From Lasioglossum baleicum (taxonomy: Eukaryota > Arthropoda > Insecta > Hymenoptera > Halictidae), in contig NC_134933.1 in the NCBI RefSeq assembly GCF_051020765.1, forward strand, positions 5,367,461 to 5,431,460: DNA of 64,000 nucleotides. The letters are read 5' to 3'. The notes below the pieces were generated by a model that was not told the DNA's origin, did no database searches, and was given only the letters and a program-made list of their open reading frames with translations. Of this stretch, positions 51,991 to 64,000 are shown one piece after another; position 1 is the stretch's first letter; every line of letters begins with the position of its first letter. A program made the translations under genes and the position numbers.

Positions 51991-54774
51991 AGGATGAGGA
52001 AAGAAGCCAGCGAGTATCTCGCAGTACGGTAGCCACGCCAAAGGTGTATCATAGCAGGGTCCAAAGTGTCGGATGCTCGTGGGATGTTCGGGACCGTGAG
52101 GCCCCTTGCCAGTCAGCCGGCTCGATGGAGGTAGAGAGTAGGTGCCCTTCCAAGGAATCAGGCAAGAGAGAGGAGGATAGAGCGACCGGCCAAGAGAGCG
52201 CGAACCAAAAGGAGAAGGACCGAGGGCCGGAGGTGCGGGGAGGCAGTCGGCGTTCCGTCTTACCTTGTAATTTACTCACCGCGGGCCCCAGGCTATCCAT
52301 CTCGTGGCATAACTCAGGGATGGGCCCATCGGACCATCTAAAATGTCACTTCTCGCGGGGCACCGTCGCTCCCGATGAATTTCGAATCGCGTGCGCCACC
52401 CTTCTCGCTCCTGCAAACTGCCAGACCCGAAAAATCCGGAAAGTCCCTGCCAAAATGACTATTTACCACTCTATAGTCCATCACTATGTACAACAACAGA
52501 AAATAAAATTATAGGAGATAAATAGAAATCATTTCTTTACACCTAGCTCCCCAGAGCAGAACACGTCCAAACCAAATTGGAAATAGAAGTTTGCAAAAAT
52601 CGTCTACTCTTTATTCCAAATTCGGACGAATCTAAATGACAGAACATTGTTAAATGTTGAAGCAGAGAAAAAATTGCCTATATTTCATTTCAAATTTGCA
52701 CAAAACTGAATTACAGAGGATTGTTAAATCTTGAAACAGAGCTACTGAGCGCGAAAAAAAGAATATGACTTGCTCAAGATGGACGTCGAAGGAATGCAGA
52801 AAAGGGGCCTGCGCCAGTTGCAATCGGCGGATTCGGGGTAGCGTGACAAATAGCGTCTCGCGAGATAATGGAATTTATGATAGGATTATACAGTCTCGTC
52901 TATTGTTCGCAGGACCGTGTATCGGGTCTGTATCTTGCGGAGGTGAGCCGATGCTCAGACCCAGCCGATACGCCGGCGGATAGCGACTTTTATCCGCGTT
53001 CGGCTGAGCAATCGCTCAATTACGCGGTGGCGACTAATCTCGTTAGAAACCCGCACCACCTACTAACTGCCCATTGTTCGATAGAAATTATTGTACAGGA
53101 AGGTTGCGAGAGCGCGGAGGAAGATCGCAAAGGAGGAGGAGACACGCGCGAGCCGAGTAAGAGCCACGCGAAAGCGCCGCGGCTAGGCACAGCCCTGGCT
53201 TCGAAGCCGAGCTTCAATACAACGCTGCATACGTTTAGCTAAATTACACTTTATACATACCATTATTATTTCATGGGTCCCACTGATGCGCCCTCTCACG
53301 GCTAACGCCTTTTTCCCGGCCCTTCACGCGCGCCGCCGCGATCCATACGTGTATTTATTTTCTTTGAATCGAAATTAATGATTTTTTTAGCGGAACTCTT
53401 TTACTTTTCATTATTAATATTCGAGTTGAATTGTGTACCAATAACGAATTTATAGTGAAATATTTTCTTTCTGAATTTTTATTATTACCTTTTTCTACTA
53501 TCAACCAGAAAATGGTCAGATTTACCACGGTCTACCCTAAGTAATTTTATAACGTTACAGTCCACCGCTGAAATTACAATTTTGAAATTTGTACAGGTTC
53601 GTTATGCAAATGGTGCCCTCGGGCCGAACACAGAATGCAGCGGCTGCATTGTTTCATTGCACGCGCAGTATTACTGACAACTGCATCTTTTAAGACGACG
53701 GGTAATACCTCCGCTGATCTCGAGTCGTTTTATTAGCGAATATTTCCCAGAAGAATCATTCGAACATGATTAATAAACTATGAATTTTATACATGTCGGA
53801 TAACAATGAATACATGAAATGGAGAACAGCAGAATGAACACAAGAATTGAAGAATTTCGATAAATTACGTCGTGTTGGAAAATCATTGTTCTCTGGTTTG
53901 TACCACTTTCGTCGCAAGTGTGCGATGTATGTAGATGTAGACGATTCCTCTTTCTCCCTCCGCTGATTTTTCGTTGGTGGAAGGTTCGAGAAAAAGGCGG
54001 AGAAGAAATGGGATTCACCGATCGACCGGTAAAACCATTCCGGAACGTCAATGGTTTTTCAGCAGAGGAACTTTCGGATCACAAAGACTCTTTGCCGTAA
54101 GTAATCAGACATGCAAAATCCTTCTTTTGTGCGCCCAATCTAGCCCCGTCTCCGCTCGCTCTGTTTCTCCCTCCATCTTGGTCTGCCGGTCTTAATCAAA
54201 GCCCGCTTCTTGATTTCAACGATACTTTTTGGCTGGACGTTTCCTTGATTCGGGTCACCGTGCAATTATTGTTAACGATCGATCGGTCTTTTTACAAATA
54301 TTCGAAAACCTCAATTCCATTAAAAAGTAGAACAATCGACCAAAACCGGATACATACATACGTGAGTGAAACAGAAATAAACTATTATTTTCGAAATAGA
54401 GCTTGTGCAGCCACACATTGCTGTCATTTGGGTTAGTATGTTTAATTAATATATTTCGTATTTGTGAGAGCTGCGATCTAATTTTCAACGAATTAAATAT
54501 TTTGGAATCACTGATACTGTTTACGTACATTTTTTAGTATGAATTTTTCTATTCGTTATGCATTGCACTATGAATATGTAAATTTAAGGTATACTATGTA
54601 TGTATATGAAAAACCATTCACTATGTAAAATAGTTGCGTGTAAGGTTTACTTATATTATCATTTCCTCAAAGTTACGTTCTCTTTTCTTAACACTAGATC
54701 TATCAGATAGGTCAAAATCACACGTCTCTGATTTTTTCTTTTTCTTAACCTCTTAATATCTCTTAGTATCTTAA

Positions 54775-55069
54775 CCCTCATCCGTCCCTCATTTCACGAA
54801 CTGAGTCTGTCCCTCGCTGTCAAATTGACACAGTGATAAAAAAAACAATAAAATAACAAGTCAAACAGTTACTTTTCGATGTTTTTTTCATTGAAATTGA
54901 TGAGTTTACATCTTACATCTTTACACCTTATGTTTTTGCAGTTATATGTTTCGCAATAAAAAAATAAAAGTCACCAAATTTCGGTCAAATTTACCTACAA
55001 ATAATAGAACAGTGTAACGTATTTCAGGAAAACTGTGTCACACAAATTGACACGAAAGACGGACGAGGG
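54775..55069. mobile_element. piggyBac-like MITE in TTAA duplication
   Basis: A 295-bp non-coding element. The left end is CCCTCATCCGTC and the right end is GACGGACGAGGG, an inverted repeat with one mismatch. TTAA lies immediately outside both ends (54,771-54,774 and 55,070-55,073). CCC-starting termini with TTAA target duplication are the signature of the piggyBac superfamily. Subterminal GTCAAATTGACACAG on the left pairs with CTGTGTCACACAAATTGAC on the right. Mobilisation would need a piggyBac-type transposase supplied elsewhere. Confidence 0.85.
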
Positions 55070-55073
55070 TTAA

Positions 55074-58000
55074 TAAATTCCTCAATTTAAACACGGATTG
55101 TAGTCAAAATTATGAAAAGTCCGAATAAATTCAATTTAAATCTAAGAAAAACTATTGGAGTCCGTGACTTCGCCGACCGCGTCTGACGAAGAAAAAGATA
55201 GCGCGTGTAAGCACGGACGCGTAGCCGATTCAACGTCATAGACTCTCGGAGCCCCAGTGGCCCAGGCCAGAATTAAACCACTAAATACAATTCAAATTAT
55301 GTCGTGTTTAGTGTCATTTTAATAAGAAAAATAGCACAAAAAGTTTAATTTAATGCTCGGTTCTATTGTTAAAATTCTGGTTGTACTCCGCACGAGGAAC
55401 ACAGAACACGATTCGAGTAGAAAAACGAGTCTTTCAATAAGGAAACTGCGATAAACAATAAGATGTTACGCGAATTTACGGTGGGAAACGAAATGAACGT
55501 TAAAAAACGCGAGTAATGGTTGTGTTGCATCGGAGTTACATGGTTTTATGGAGGGTTGAAGCCGGCTTCGGCCACGGACGAGCTTTCCGGAGTCATTAAA
55601 TGGAAGCACCGCGCCGTATGATGTATGAGCTCTATCAGTCTCCTTTTTGCTGACCGTCCCTTGAAAAAAGACTGTATTAATCTGCGACAACATTCTACTC
55701 GCCGCGCCGCATCGCTCCGGTCTCTTCCTATTCCGTTCCTCCTCCTTTCGCGACTTAAAGGAACGTTTCAGGCTAAACTACCACTAAGGTTGTCATATTG
55801 CTCCCGATCTCGAATCTGAAATTCAAATGGCCGCCACGCCATGACTTTCAAATCTATCGATTAGCAGATAGCGCCCGCGAACAAGTACAAATTCACAGTA
55901 GCAGACGGGATGCTCGCGAATATTTATGATTTCGAAAACGGAAGAGGGTAATAGCGGCGGCACCAAATGAAAAATTTATTCCGGGGAAGCCCGTTTGTCA
56001 TTTCACATTCGAGACCTGCGAAGTTTCCGTTAATGTCCTCGAAGCTATTCTCGACGATTCCCGATATAAGCACTCGATCGATTTATTCTCCATCCAGCGC
56101 GATCATTGATCCGCCAAAATTAATTGTCGCGCTGCTGCAGATTCGCGAAAATCCATAGATTCCGATTTGAACCGAATCGATCGAGGTAAGTACTGCGAAT
56201 GACGAATGCGAAGAGCATGTATCGTTTCGGGGAGCAACGACAAGTCGGGTAATCGTCGGCCGATCGCGCGCAAATCCTCTACTTAAAAAGATTTACTTAT
56301 CAGCCGTCATGTAAGACGGTAATTAATTATTTGGCCGGGGGCCGAGCGGCACGGACCGAGAGAGGCCGAAATTAATTCAATTTAATCCACGTCCACGCGA
56401 GGCAGGCGCGAAGATTCAGGTTCTTGGTGCTCTTTCTTCGCGGCCGTCGCGGCAAAAACAAACGGGGTGGCAGAGGGAAAGAGAGCGAGAGTGGTAGTGT
56501 GGAAGAGAAAGGCTCCGAAGGCCACTTATGCAAAACACAGCCGGCAGCAATTAAAACTAAGTAACAATTAGACTTAAAGGGCGAGGTTCCGGTTCGAACA
56601 CGTGACCCTTTAATGAGCCGCGAGTACAAAAGCAGATCCGCAGGCCTTTTCTTCGGGTTTCAAGTCTTCCCACTCCCTTTTCTAACCTGTCTTTTCCCAC
56701 TTATGCGGTTCTCTTTCGCTTTTTGCTTCGGTGGCCGCTTACCCTTTACCGGAGTGGTCCTGCTCGAAGATTTTTAACATCACCTTCGAAATATGAGAAT
56801 TATCAAGATTGAATTTGAAAATGAAGTATACCGAAAACGCTTCAATTTGTAAAAGCTTGGACATGTGTTGGGACATTTACTGGGACATAATTCCGTCAGG
56901 ACATTGCTGAAAAGAAAAGCAATTTCTTAGATGAAAGATGCTCTTCATAGAAAAGAAACAGGTACAAAAATCATTAAATAACTTTGCCATCACTAAAGTA
57001 ATTCCTCGGACGGAAAATGGTACCTTCAAAGTCTTGATCTTGAAACATTTATTTTAATTACATTTTCGATGAAAATACTGTAATTTGACCACTTTCGGGA
57101 TTGGTAGCACTTCAGGAAGCAATACAGGATAGTTATGGATATAAAAAATTGATTTATTAGTAAAATATCATTAAATTGTTCAACACGGATCACTGTAATA
57201 CCACGTCGGTAGGACTCGTCGTGTTTCGTATCGTGAATGGGCTTAAGTATGGCTTTCAGTAAGTGCAGAGGCAATTTGACGCGGCCACGCTTTGCCGGGG
57301 CGCAACCTCTGGTAGCCAGAAACGCGGCCACGCCCCCGATCGCAGCTTTGTCGAGTAATAATTAGCGATATCAATTAGATATTTCCCCTCGTCACTGGCA
57401 ATTTAGCCGACCGCCCGCCTTTTTTTGCTTTCTTTTTTATTGCCTCCGCTGCACTTCCCCCGATCGGCGCGGCAGCAGCTACTTCATCTTCTGATCTTCG
57501 TGCGTCCGCTTTTATCTTGCACGCGTTTTTACCGTCAATGTGTTTGTCAATCGCAGGTACACTAGTATTTTCATCGCGATGGTTTTTCTTTATAAGTAAA
57601 TGGTCGGGAATAACAATCTGCTCACACGATTTTGTTTCACACTCGTTCAGAACAAAAAAATCTAACAATTTTGTAGTATCTTTGTATAAAATTATTTGTC
57701 GTAAAGTTGTAAAATTAATTGTATAAAAATAATATAAAAAAGAACACGTTGAAATACCCATAGCTCAACAAAACTTGGCAGACTGATATGCAAGAGTACA
57801 CAAGTGACCTGCAAGCCACTAAACTTTATGTGTAACCCATGGACAGTGGTTATGTTTTGGTAGCTCCTCGTATGTGAGATACCATCAAAAATCTTTTTAA
57901 TTTGAATTACACATTACCCAAACAATCTCGAAACGTCCGTAACAAAAATTACGGTTGAAATATATAACGATGCTTCGAGAGAACAGTTTCTGGCCAAGGA

Positions 58001-59974
58001 GGAATTCCGTGAACGAATCTCGTTGCTCGAGTTATTCATGCACACGATCAGCCGGATGCCTAGCAAATCGACGCGAGGTTTAATTTCTGGCAGGAATCGT
58101 TCGAATGGCGGTGACGACGACGCGACGGCGAGTCGAGTCGAGGCGAGAGTAAGGTTCTGAATAATTCAGCACGGAATAAAGCAAGTTCAGCGTTTTTAAG
58201 TGTCGGTGGATCGCGGGCAAGAAAACGAGCGACGCCGAAAAACATCGACGTAAACCAGCGCAAGAAATAGATTGAATTCCCTCGGTACCTCCGGCAATTA
58301 AGCAATAAACGTAAAGGCGCTTTCTCGCTCGGACGTTTCTCGCGCGCTCGCGAGGCTCTCTCGGACGTTTACAGGCCTAATATCTGCCCGTTTGAATGCG
58401 GGGCTGTGCACAATTAGTGCTACATTCTCCGCGGGATCAAGACGGTTTCCAGCGTGCCTCGGCCCCGGCGAATTTACAATCGGAAACGTCCAGCGGAACG
58501 GACGGGAATGTTTAATGAACCCTTATGGATAATCACGCACTAATGAGAAACCAGCGGTAGAGCGTTTGCACGCGGGATAGTCGGTGTTCCGCGTGGCCAC
58601 GGGTTATTAGAAGTTTTTCAGTCTCTTCCAGCCGAGATAGCTTGCCCATTGCGATTCAAGGTCCTTCAAGAGGCAAGTGCGATCAAGGCCGTAACGACAC
58701 CACTCGCACATGCGAACGCGAAACTTTTCGCGCGCCAGGACTCGGCTGACTTTCGCCGGGTTAAATGAACGACATCCGGTTTCATGGCCTCATTCCGAAC
58801 GGGAAAATCGTGGACGTTGCTGGACGCGTCTAGCTGTCGGTGAAGGCTGGAGACCACGTCGTTCTGTCTGTATCTACATACGTTGTTTCGCCAATTTATT
58901 TTGAACGTTAACAGCGGGATTCGTGTGTCTATCACGCGCTTATGCTAGTGCTGGCGAGTTTAAGTGAACATCTGAGATGTAATGGTTTGCAGTAATATTT
59001 TGACACCTTTTACAGTACAGTTATTTTTTTTTAATTTAATCGAACGATTTTTGTTAAGGAGGGTTCCTCTAAATCGTTAATATGAAACTCGAGCGAGTAC
59101 GTCTGTAAATATTTAGAGTACATCTCAATAACTATTTGTTTGCGACATGCGGCTCCTTTCAAACTTTTTCTCTTATCAATTAGTAGAAGGTATTGATGTA
59201 AAAACAAACTTTAACAACAATTTTCTTTGTTATAAACAATTTTGCGGGCAAGTTTCTCTTACGAATGTCCACCGATCCAAAAGTGTAGATTCACCCCTAC
59301 GACGGATGATCATTACTTTTGATATACCCTGTACATGGTACGCTGGGTCTAATGGGTTAATGGACAAGCAATAAACAGCAGAAGTGACCCGGAAACTAGT
59401 CCAGGAAAGCGCACCTTAACAAATATGTATGGCGATCGAGACAACCGACTTCGTTCGGGATCGCGCGATCAGAAGTCACGGTAACTTTAATTACCAGTTT
59501 TCGATTCGTTAGCGGTGCGCAACCGTGGCGAAATACGTGACTGGAATCCGGACGTTCGCCGGTGAAAAATTAGCATGCTTTCCTGCGACGTACCGCAGTC
59601 CGGCCAATTTGCAAAGACGCAAGGAATCGATCGCCGGAAAATCGACGGATTCGAGTTTCCTTCAGAGAAGAAATCGAGGGAGCGCTTTAAAGACGCTGAC
59701 TGTTATCTCTAGTCATCCGATTTAACTTTTTACAGATTTACCCCCTGTCAAAGAATTTATGATAAATGTTCCTCATCCCATGAACTGTATTCATTATTCG
59801 ATATGTATCCGATTTTAGCAACGTAGTCATTGTAAGCTGCATTCCAAATGTAATCATTAGACTGCGGATTTTATGCATTTATGACAATTTGAAAAGCAGT
59901 GGACATGTTAAAAATATTTAAGTACAATGTATTAGTTTCAGCTGAATAGGATAATCAAAAGAAGAACACGATTT
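55074..59974. other. Gene-free stretch, no supported gene
   Basis: No recognised coding or RNA signal. The 128-codon minus frame at 57,375-57,761 has a charged, hydrophilic C-terminal half but no domain I know, and is left unannotated. Confidence 0.5.
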
Positions 59975-60458
59975 TTATTGAGCTCCTGTGTCCTGCAATC
60001 AATTCAAACATTTTTTATTTTTCATAAAGATCCGTACACTCACCGAAATTTTTATAAAGCCACTATGTTTTGTGCCCGTGCGAAATCAATACGGGCCAGT
60101 TTATGTACCTCTTTAAGGCCTGGTTTACGTTGTATTTTTGTCCAGAAGAATTTAAAAGTTGTTGCATACGTTTTGTTGTTACTGGGAGCTCCAATTCAGC
60201 TCTAAATTGTGCTGCATTTTTCCTTTCCTTAGCTGCAGACCTCATTAATATTGAATATTGTCTCTTTGACTATTTCTTATTACTACCTTTAAGATGATTT
60301 TTTCCGTAATTTTCACGTAAATTCATATAATTATTAATCACAGTATATGACCGATTAGTTTTCTTAGCAATTGCGCGGTTAGAGCAGCCCATATCTTTAT
60401 AAGCATCGATTGATGCTTTTTCTTCACTTGTTAGTACTTTTCCTCTCGGCATTGTCAT
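59975..60458 (-). pseudogene. Tc1/Tc3-like transposase N-terminal fragment
   Basis: The minus strand from 60,458 reads MTMPRGKVLTSEEK and then a helix-turn-helix region (SNRAIAKKTNRSYTVINNYM), the DNA-binding start of a Tc1/Tc3-type transposase. An in-frame stop at 60,270-60,272 is followed in the same frame by AELELPVTTKRMQQLL, typical of the second helix-turn-helix. Near 60,115 the frame shifts, with HKLARIDFARAQ continuing in another frame. Around 59,980-60,032 a weak echo of the first catalytic block (IFMKNKKCLN, in place of an SDE-type motif) can be seen, with its Asp lost. The rest of the catalytic domain is missing. This is a different lineage from the Tc1-type element at 24 kb. Inverted repeats could not be defined with confidence. 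Confidence 0.8.
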
Positions 60459-63400
60459 ACACGCGAATCAAATTATAACAAACAGGATTTCTGTGAGTTC
60501 TAAAACTAATACTTTCAGAATATTCGTAGTTTTCCGTAGTTCTCTGCTCAGAATACAGAGGAGCTTCGCACTTGTGTTCTGCACCACACAGAAAAAAATC
60601 AAAACAAACGTAAATAGTAAACATAGCGGTCTAGAGTACGCAGTCCCTCTATCCGAGTGTCTACAAGGCACAAGACCAGATACGATAATCAACAGAAATG
60701 GTGATATTTTTAAAATATTTATGAAAAAGAAGATGACTTTATAGAAATTTCGGCCACTGTAGTCTAGTAATTATGTTATACCCGAGAGGGGATGTCTCTG
60801 GTTATACGCATCATTCCCGGTGGAATCGAATGAAATTCGGCAGAGGTCACACGCCGGAAGATGGTCCGACAAAATGGCGACTGACAGTTGACGAAACGCG
60901 GCGAAGATGCGCGTCTGTTCCGGAAATCTGCATGCAGATGCGTATGAAATATGCATACGTGGGGCTTTATTAGAGACGTGCGATGAGTTTACGCAGTGAA
61001 CCACGTCACCCGTGGTGATAGACAGCGCTTCAGGGACCTAGCTCGATGGGAAAGAAAAAAAACAACGGCCGATGCACCCGCGGACTCCGCTCGGACCATC
61101 GTGGATAAACGTTCATCATATAATTGATAATTAATAGTATTATGGAAACATAGAGAGCCGGCGCGTTGCATCGCGCGGAAAGGCAACGGTCCAACAAGTT
61201 GCATGACGCAGCAACCGGGAACGGGAATGCTAGCAGCTACGTAATGAGTCCCGTCGTGGTGCAAACAGACCTGGCAATTAACAAGCGAAGCTAATGTAAT
61301 CTTCCGAGCCGTGATTTATTCGAATCTGTGAATGTGATCGCGACAGAAAAACGATATGGTATTGTTAACTTTCTTGCGCTTTCATCGATCCTGACATGTT
61401 TATGTGTTTTGTAGGAAACTATAAGGAACTCGTTGATCCGAAATTTTGTACATGTTCACGTTACACTTTGAATTTTTCGTGGACGAGGACATTTCATGAA
61501 ACTACTTCGTTTTAGTAACAATTATGCATTCATTGGTGTTTTTAGTGTGACCTGTCCTTAATTAGGATTTTACGGCTTCCTCTTTCCCGTTTAAATCACG
61601 AAGAGGGATTGATTGATAAAAATTCCGCATTACATTGTGCGCTACTGTGTACAGAACAGTTCATGCGAACGCGAAGTCTTTATTACGCCGTTGAAGCGAC
61701 AGCGAAATTTCGATCACGCGTCACGGGGGCATTAGCTTTGGTTACACGCGAAACACGCGTTGACTTTCTGATTACAATGACAATCTGCATTGTAGCTGAT
61801 TTTTCAGGACCACGAGCGCCGCGGGGAGCGGGAAATGAACGATTCGCCGCATCCTCCATTTTATACAGTTGTCAGCCGGTGTTCATGGGCGAAACGTTAG
61901 CTCAGGCGACATCACAATGGAATATCAGTTTTGGGGAACAATTCTACGAACGGAAACCGGCCGGTTATTTCGCGTGGTACGCGTTAAGCTTAAATAACGA
62001 CAGTGACGGACATCGGATCGACGCGTTTACATTAATTCAATTAACAAATGCGGATGAAAATTATCATTCAGCCGTGGGGGCCGGGTAACGCGAGAGCCAT
62101 TGAAAAACAACGCGTTGCCGACCGGATGCCCGGCGTCCTATGTATCGTAATTACGTTATCGTAGCCTGGCGACACAAATGGCCAAAGAGAAATTCGATTT
62201 CAAAATACCACGCGGTATAAAACAACGCGCTCGCCGCATTGCGAAATAATTTACTGTGTCGGGCTCGGGCTCGGGCCGCGCCTCGTGTCATTACACGTTC
62301 ACGGCTCTGTTCGAGTGTAATTCAATGCCCCTCCGCGGTTTCTGCTTTGTTACCCGGGCTAAACATCATTATTTGTAAACGGGTATGATTGATCGAAACG
62401 CGATGAAAGTGGCCGCCTCCGGCGAAAGATAGATCGACGTGGAAACGAACGCTATTTCCTGAAACCCCCGCGCATAAATTTCGCCACCCGTTCGAAACGA
62501 ACGTAACTCGTCTGGTTTTTGCCACCGTGCTCGTCCGGTATCGCGAATTTATTTTTCCACGCCCACGCGCTGCCAATAACAAATTCGCAACGATGATTTC
62601 AAGTCCTATTGCCGGCGCACAATGCTTCGAACGGTTCACGCTGGCTGGACGAACTCCAGAATTTATGGTGTCGCGGAGAAGTTCAGTACTGTTCATCATC
62701 GTAATTTGTAAGTTGTGAAGAAAATAATACAGCGAGGAGATAAATAAATAATACCGAAAAGTTCCCTCGAAATTCCACAACTTCCAGCAGCTAATGAAAA
62801 CTATCGATCCTCCACCAACGAGATACCTTGATCACAATGTTCATCCGTTTCACTCGTTAGCTTTTAACGGGCAACCGGCCGGTATATGAAACAAGTAATA
62901 GTAGGAGAGTATCAACAGTACCATGGATCTCGCTTCCAGTTTGATGATTCTTCGTTCGCTTAGGCGTATCGGCAGCTAGAACGTTGGTCTAATATCGAGG
63001 CACGCCGAGAGATGAGTGTTTGCGTTCACACGGGCGCATATGCCGGGTCTCATCGATTCGTCATGATCAACGGGAGCGCGGCCGATGATCCCCCGGGTTT
63101 ATTTTCCCGCCTCGGAAAATGCTCCGTTGATGAAATCTATTTTGGGTAATCGAGGATGTATGAGCGATAGGCGTCGCGGGGCGTCGATCCGTGACGACGC
63201 CAGCGAGAACATGGGGAAAATATCGGGGGTTCCCCGTATCGGCGATGCTGGGCACGACCGACAGGCGAACTTTCTCATTGGTCCGCGAGGTCTCTCGTTG
63301 TTATTCAAGCACCAGAACATCCACGAAGTAAATCGACCCGCGAGTTACCTTGCTATTAACTATACGGAATGGGGTTGTGTCGGAAGAACCCGGGGGCCCT

Positions 63401-63827
63401 ATGGGGGCGGGGGGACGACGACCGGAGAAGCAGAAGTTAGAATGACAGGCGTGTGGAATATAGGACGCGATATTTCTCCCGGCTTGGTACCGTCCTGCTC
63501 GCCGGATTCCCCTAGGTAGCAGGTAAACAGATGCACCATTGTTGCAGCCGCGGATTATTCTTCGCGTTTAATGCACGCTATCTTCAGCCAAAGTTTTCAT
63601 TGTTCCCCGACGCTGAATCATTCGGAACTGGTGTTCTTCGCAGCTACTTTCGCGGAGCAGATAGCAACTTTCCCGAGCAATAACAGTATTGCGATGCGCC
63701 GCCCGATCATCATTCCGCTGCGAGCCTCTTAGCTTCTTAACCTTCGCGGATCGTCTACCGAAGAACGATTAATGCAACCGGTCCTGTTCCCGCCGAACTT
63801 GGTCCCCGTTCACTCGTTGTAACTAGG
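60459..63827. other. Gene-free stretch, no supported gene
   Basis: The first 300 bp may be the 5' untranslated part and end of the decayed Tc1/Tc3-like element. The rest shows no recognisable feature. A 159-codon plus frame at 61,609-62,088 is open, but I recognise no domain in it. Confidence 0.5.
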
Positions 63828-64000
63828 GATGGGATCAAGTACCTCGCAAACAGGTTCGAACCTTGATTGATGGAATTCGAACTCTCTATAAGTACTTCGA
63901 AAAGAAAAATAGTACTCCCAAGTATACTCGAACCTTTGCCAGACAGTTTCGAACCCTTTACAGGTACTGTGGTAAACGTAAATAATACTTGCAAGTATAC
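63828..64000. repeat. Interspersed repeat cut by window edge, with ~73-bp internal repeats
   Basis: Two related segments, about 63,873-63,927 and 63,946-64,000, share TTCGAAC(T/C)CT, a GTACT core and a terminal CAAGTATAC, spaced about 73 bp apart. The block starts near ACTAGGGATGGG, which resembles termini of some hAT elements. The assignment is tentative because the right side lies outside the window. Confidence 0.5.

Larger units (their letters stand above)
49406..54770. other. Gene-free stretch, no supported gene
   Basis: Contains a 29-bp direct repeat pair and a purine tract, listed separately. The three overlapping minus-strand frames at about 51,549-52,064 are Phe/Leu/Ser-rich translations of the purine tract's complement and are not genes. 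Confidence 0.55.

Noticed and set aside
51549..52064. 171-codon minus frame with hydrophobic, membrane-like segments
   Set aside because: The hydrophobic stretches come from the pyrimidine-rich complement of a GA tract in which several frames are open.

Overview
This window looks like gene-poor nuclear DNA from an animal, most likely an insect. Hymenoptera is my best guess, from the mosaic of CpG-rich and AT-rich stretches and the mix of transposon families, but I see no diagnostic host gene that proves it. There are no operons, ribosome-binding sites, rRNA genes, tRNA genes or CRISPR arrays. I found no host protein-coding gene I could defend. The longest open frames are either low-complexity artefacts of purine/pyrimidine tracts or frames with no recognisable domain. 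The window could be intergenic or lie inside a very long intron.

Layout. 1-24,150: unannotatable DNA with microsatellites (GA, CT, GT, TTC), a purine tract near 13.2 kb and small tandem duplications near 15.9, 22.1 and 23.0 kb. 24,151-25,733: a complete Tc1-type DNA transposon with ~200-bp terminal inverted repeats and TA target duplications, whose DD34E transposase carries three in-frame stops and a frameshift. 25,734-33,190: unannotatable, with CGA and CT-rich low-complexity DNA. About 33,190-34,316: the 3' end of a LINE (Jockey/I-like order), with RNase H, a zinc-knuckle region, AATAAA and an A8 tail. 39,014-39,694: two palindromic elements back to back. 48,677-49,405: a hAT-like MITE whose left end, together with host flank, has been amplified into three 137-bp tandem copies. 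54,775-55,069: a piggyBac-like MITE in a TTAA duplication. 59,975-60,458: a decayed Tc1/Tc3-like transposase fragment on the minus strand. 63,828-64,000: a repeat cut by the window edge.

None of the mobile elements encodes an intact protein here, so all are immobile unless mobilised in trans. The MITEs would depend on hAT, piggyBac or mariner-type transposases elsewhere in the genome. I found no sign of a novel multi-gene system. The observations most worth a second look are the post-insertion triplication of the hAT-like element, the opposed motif pairs in the Tc1 inverted repeats, the adjacent palindromes, and the previously unlabelled piggyBac-like MITE.
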